From Hyphomicrobiales bacterium (GTDB taxonomy: Bacteria; Pseudomonadota; Alphaproteobacteria; Rhizobiales; Rhizobiaceae), in NCBI GenBank assembly GCA_900468065.1, contig UBTA01000021.1, forward strand, positions 1-64,000: a stretch of DNA of 64,000 nt, given 5' to 3'. The position numbers and the translations under genes were made by a program. Below are positions 61,952-64,000 of this stretch, one piece after another. The notes under the pieces were generated by a model, which searched no databases, was not told the origin of the DNA, and was given only the letters and a program-made list of their open reading frames with translations. Numbering within the stretch: the first letter of the stretch is position 1; the number at the start of each line of letters is the position of its first letter.

Positions 61952-62674
61952 ATGGACCTCAGCGTCAAACGAGAAAGTCTGGACACGATGCGCGTATTCG
62001 ACCTTGCCAAAATGCCGTTGCGCGATCTGAACAGCGCCCTGCACGCCATTGCCCCCGGTGCCAATGACACCAATTTCGAGGTCGTCAATCCACGCGGCAG
62101 CCATGCCGTTGCCGTCGGCATTGATCAGCCGGTCACCGTCGAAGTGCGCGGCAGCGTCGGTTATTATTGTGCCGGGATGAACGATGGCGGTGCCGTTACC
62201 GTCCATGGCTCAGCCGGTCCGGGCGTTGCAGAAAACATGATGTCGGGAACCGTTGTCATCGAGGGCGATGCCAGCCAGTATGCCGGGGCGACAGGCCGCG
62301 GCGGCCTGCTGGTCATCAAGGGCAATGCCGCTTCCCGTTGTGGTATTTCGATGAAGGGTATCGATATTGTCGTCCAGGGCAATATCGGCCATATGTCGGC
62401 CTTCATGGGCCAGTCCGGTCATCTGGTGGTGCTCGGCAATGCCGGCGATGCACTTGGAGATTCGCTCTATGAGGCCAAGCTGTTCGTGCGCGGCGAGGTC
62501 AAGAGCCTCGGCGCTGACTGCATCGAAAAGGAACTGCGTCCCGAGCATATCGAGAAGCTCGCCGAGTTGCTGGAGAAGGCAGGCATTACCGACGTCAAGC
62601 CGCAGGAATTCAAGCGCTACGGCTCGGCCCGCACGCTCTACAATTTCAACATCGATAACGCTGATGCGTACTAA
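61952..62674 (+). CDS. glxC: GXGXG-domain protein, GlxC/MgsB-like
   Basis: This 240-residue protein is the beta-helix (GXGXG) domain of glutamate synthase as a separate subunit. Repeating turns are visible: GSVGYYCAGMNDGGAVTVHGSAGPGVAENMMSGTVVIEGDASQYAGATGRGGLLVIKGNA. It has no catalytic residues and organises the ammonia or methylamine tunnel between the other two subunits. It starts two bases after the glxB-like stop and is followed by the FMN subunit gene. Confidence 0.9.
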   Translation: MDLSVKRESLDTMRVFDLAKMPLRDLNSALHAIAPGANDTNFEVVNPRGSHAVAVGIDQPVTVEVRGSVGYYCAGMNDGGAVTVHGSAGPGVAENMMSGTVVIEGDASQYAGATGRGGLLVIKGNAASRCGISMKGIDIVVQGNIGHMSAFMGQSGHLVVLGNAGDALGDSLYEAKLFVRGEVKSLGADCIEKELRPEHIEKLAELLEKAGITDVKPQEFKRYGSARTLYNFNIDNADAY

Positions 62675-62689
62675 GGCAGGGAACCGTTC

Positions 62690-64000
62690 ATGAGCTATCA
62701 CAACCCCTATACCCCGCCGCGCAAGTCAGCGACCTTTGACGATTATACGCTTGCCGAAATCCGCCGCGCGGCGGCGACCGGTATCTATGACATTCGCGGT
62801 GCCGGCACCAAGCGCAAGGTCCCGCATTTCGACGATCTGCTGTTTCTTGGCGCCTCCATTTCGCGCTATCCGCTCGAAGGCTATCGCGAGAAATGCGACA
62901 CATCCGTCGTGCTTGGCGCGCGCTACGCCAAGAAGCCGATCGTCCTGAAGACGCCGATCACCATTGCCGGCATGAGCTTTGGTGCCCTCTCGGGCAATGC
63001 CAAGGAAGCGCTCGGTCGGGGTGCGACGATCGCCGGGACTTCGACCACCACCGGTGACGGTGGCATGACGGACGAGGAGCGCGGTCACTCACAGACGCTG
63101 GTCTACCAGTATCTGCCATCGCGTTACGGTATGAACCCGAAGGATCTGCGCCGTGCCGATGCGATCGAGATCGTCGTCGGCCAAGGTGCAAAGCCCGGCG
63201 GCGGCGGCATGCTGCTCGGCCAGAAGATTTCCGATCGCGTCGCCAATATGCGCAATCTGCCCAAGGGTATCGACCAGCGCTCGGCCTGCCGTCATCCCGA
63301 CTGGACCGGTCCGGACGATCTGGAAATCAAGATCATGGAATTGCGCGAAATCACCGACTGGGAAAAGCCGATCTATGTAAAGGTTGGCGGCGCGCGTCCT
63401 TATTACGATACTGCACTTGCCGTGAAGGCCGGTGCCGACGTTGTCGTGCTCGACGGCATGCAGGGCGGTACGGCGGCAACGCAGGACGTCTTCATCGAGA
63501 ATGTCGGCATGCCGACGCTCGCCTGTATCCGCCCGGCCGTTCAGGCGTTGCAGGATCTCGGCATGCACCGCAAGGTGCAACTGATTATCTCGGGCGGTAT
63601 CCGTTCAGGCGCCGATGTGGCGAAGGCCCTGGCGCTCGGGGCTGACGCGGTCGCCATCGGTACGGCAGCGCTGGTCGCCATCGGCGATAACGATCCGCAC
63701 TGGGAAGAGGAATACCAGAAGCTCGGAACGACAGCCGGTGCCTATGATGACTGGCACGAAGGCAAGGACCCGGCCGGCATCACCACGCAGGACCCGGAGC
63801 TGTCCAAGCGCCTCGATCCTGTTGCCGCCGGGCGCCGCCTTGCCAACTATCTCAAGGTGATGACGCTCGAAGCCCAGACGATCGCCCGAGCCTGCGGCAA
63901 GAACCATCTGCACAATCTGGAGCCGGAAGACCTCGTCGCCCTGACACTTGAGGCTTCCGCCATGGCGCAGGTGCCGCTCGCCGGCACCAGCTGGATCCCA
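62690..64000 (+). CDS. glxD: FMN-dependent glutamate synthase-like protein, GlxD/MgsC-like (cut by window end)
   Basis: This is the FMN-binding domain of glutamate synthase as a separate subunit. The frame runs open for 437 codons to the end of the window, so at most a few C-terminal residues are missing by family length. Family segments include ITIAGMSFGALSGNAKEALGRGA (near residues 91-113), TGDGGM, PGGGGMLLGQKISDRVANMRNLPKGIDQRSACRHPD and IISGGIRSGADVAKALALGADAVAIGTAAL. The cysteine set of the glutamate synthase Fe-S cluster is expected in the missing or C-terminal part. AGGGA precedes the ATG. It completes glxBCD/mgsABC. Confidence 0.9.
   Translation, partial: MSYHNPYTPPRKSATFDDYTLAEIRRAAATGIYDIRGAGTKRKVPHFDDLLFLGASISRYPLEGYREKCDTSVVLGARYAKKPIVLKTPITIAGMSFGALSGNAKEALGRGATIAGTSTTTGDGGMTDEERGHSQTLVYQYLPSRYGMNPKDLRRADAIEIVVGQGAKPGGGGMLLGQKISDRVANMRNLPKGIDQRSACRHPDWTGPDDLEIKIMELREITDWEKPIYVKVGGARPYYDTALAVKAGADVVVLDGMQGGTAATQDVFIENVGMPTLACIRPAVQALQDLGMHRKVQLIISGGIRSGADVAKALALGADAVAIGTAALVAIGDNDPHWEEEYQKLGTTAGAYDDWHEGKDPAGITTQDPELSKRLDPVAAGRRLANYLKVMTLEAQTIARACGKNHLHNLEPEDLVALTLEASAMAQVPLAGTSWIP

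Overview
The window is chromosome-like DNA from an alphaproteobacterium, most likely a member of the Rhizobiaceae (Rhizobium, Agrobacterium or Allorhizobium type). This rests on high GC, tightly packed ATGA-coupled operons, many ABC transporters, a RIME-like double-hairpin repeat, an EcfG-type promoter, and hut, glx and sox gene arrangements familiar from rhizobia. No rRNA, tRNA, CRISPR array, prophage or transposase was seen. Identifications are by reading protein motifs; no database search was run.

Layout. 1-5 kb: a stress operon prkA-yeaH-spoVR (minus strand) behind a consensus GGAAC-N17-CGTT promoter. 5-7 kb: a phosphoribosyltransferase and an M20 amidohydrolase. 7-15 kb: a LacI regulator followed by a Pot-type ABC transporter, a nucleoside hydrolase and adenine deaminase, all one direction, with a perfect 34-bp palindrome directly in front of the regulator. 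This looks like a purine nucleoside uptake and salvage operon. 15-20 kb: rsgA, two small conserved proteins, pepT and an ABC-F protein. 20.5-28.5 kb: an Opp-type ABC transporter, a GNAT acetyltransferase and a cytoplasmic GH20 hexosaminidase, organised like a chitobiose uptake and hydrolysis operon. 29-31 kb: a soluble tandem-PAS chemoreceptor. 31-36 kb: an RND efflux pump and adaptor divergent from a TetR repressor, with two matching operator palindromes between them.

36-45 kb is the most unusual part. A HutC-like regulator precedes an opine/histidine-type ABC transporter, a histidine ammonia-lyase homologue whose MIO-forming Ala-Ser-Gly is replaced by Tyr-Leu-Ser, a monomeric sarcosine oxidase-type flavoenzyme, a ureohydrolase with GGDDS in place of GGDHS, and convergent HutD. 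This looks like an uncharacterised catabolic route for a histidine-like or N-alkylated amino acid. A Phd/PIN toxin-antitoxin pair separates it from the ordinary hut locus (45-53 kb: hutU, hutG, hutH, hutI and divergent hutF, hutC), which encodes the five-step route through formylglutamate. A 139-bp repeat with 33-bp perfect terminal inverted repeats sits inside the hut operon.

54-64 kb: a heterotetrameric sarcosine oxidase-type enzyme (soxBDAG order, minus strand) diverges from an AraC/GATase1 regulator, an XRE-cupin regulator and glxBCD (the last gene is cut by the window end). Together these are the homologues of N-methylglutamate dehydrogenase and N-methylglutamate synthase, so the region probably handles methylamine or methylated amino acids. 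Much of the right half of the window is thus devoted to amino-acid and amine nitrogen catabolism.
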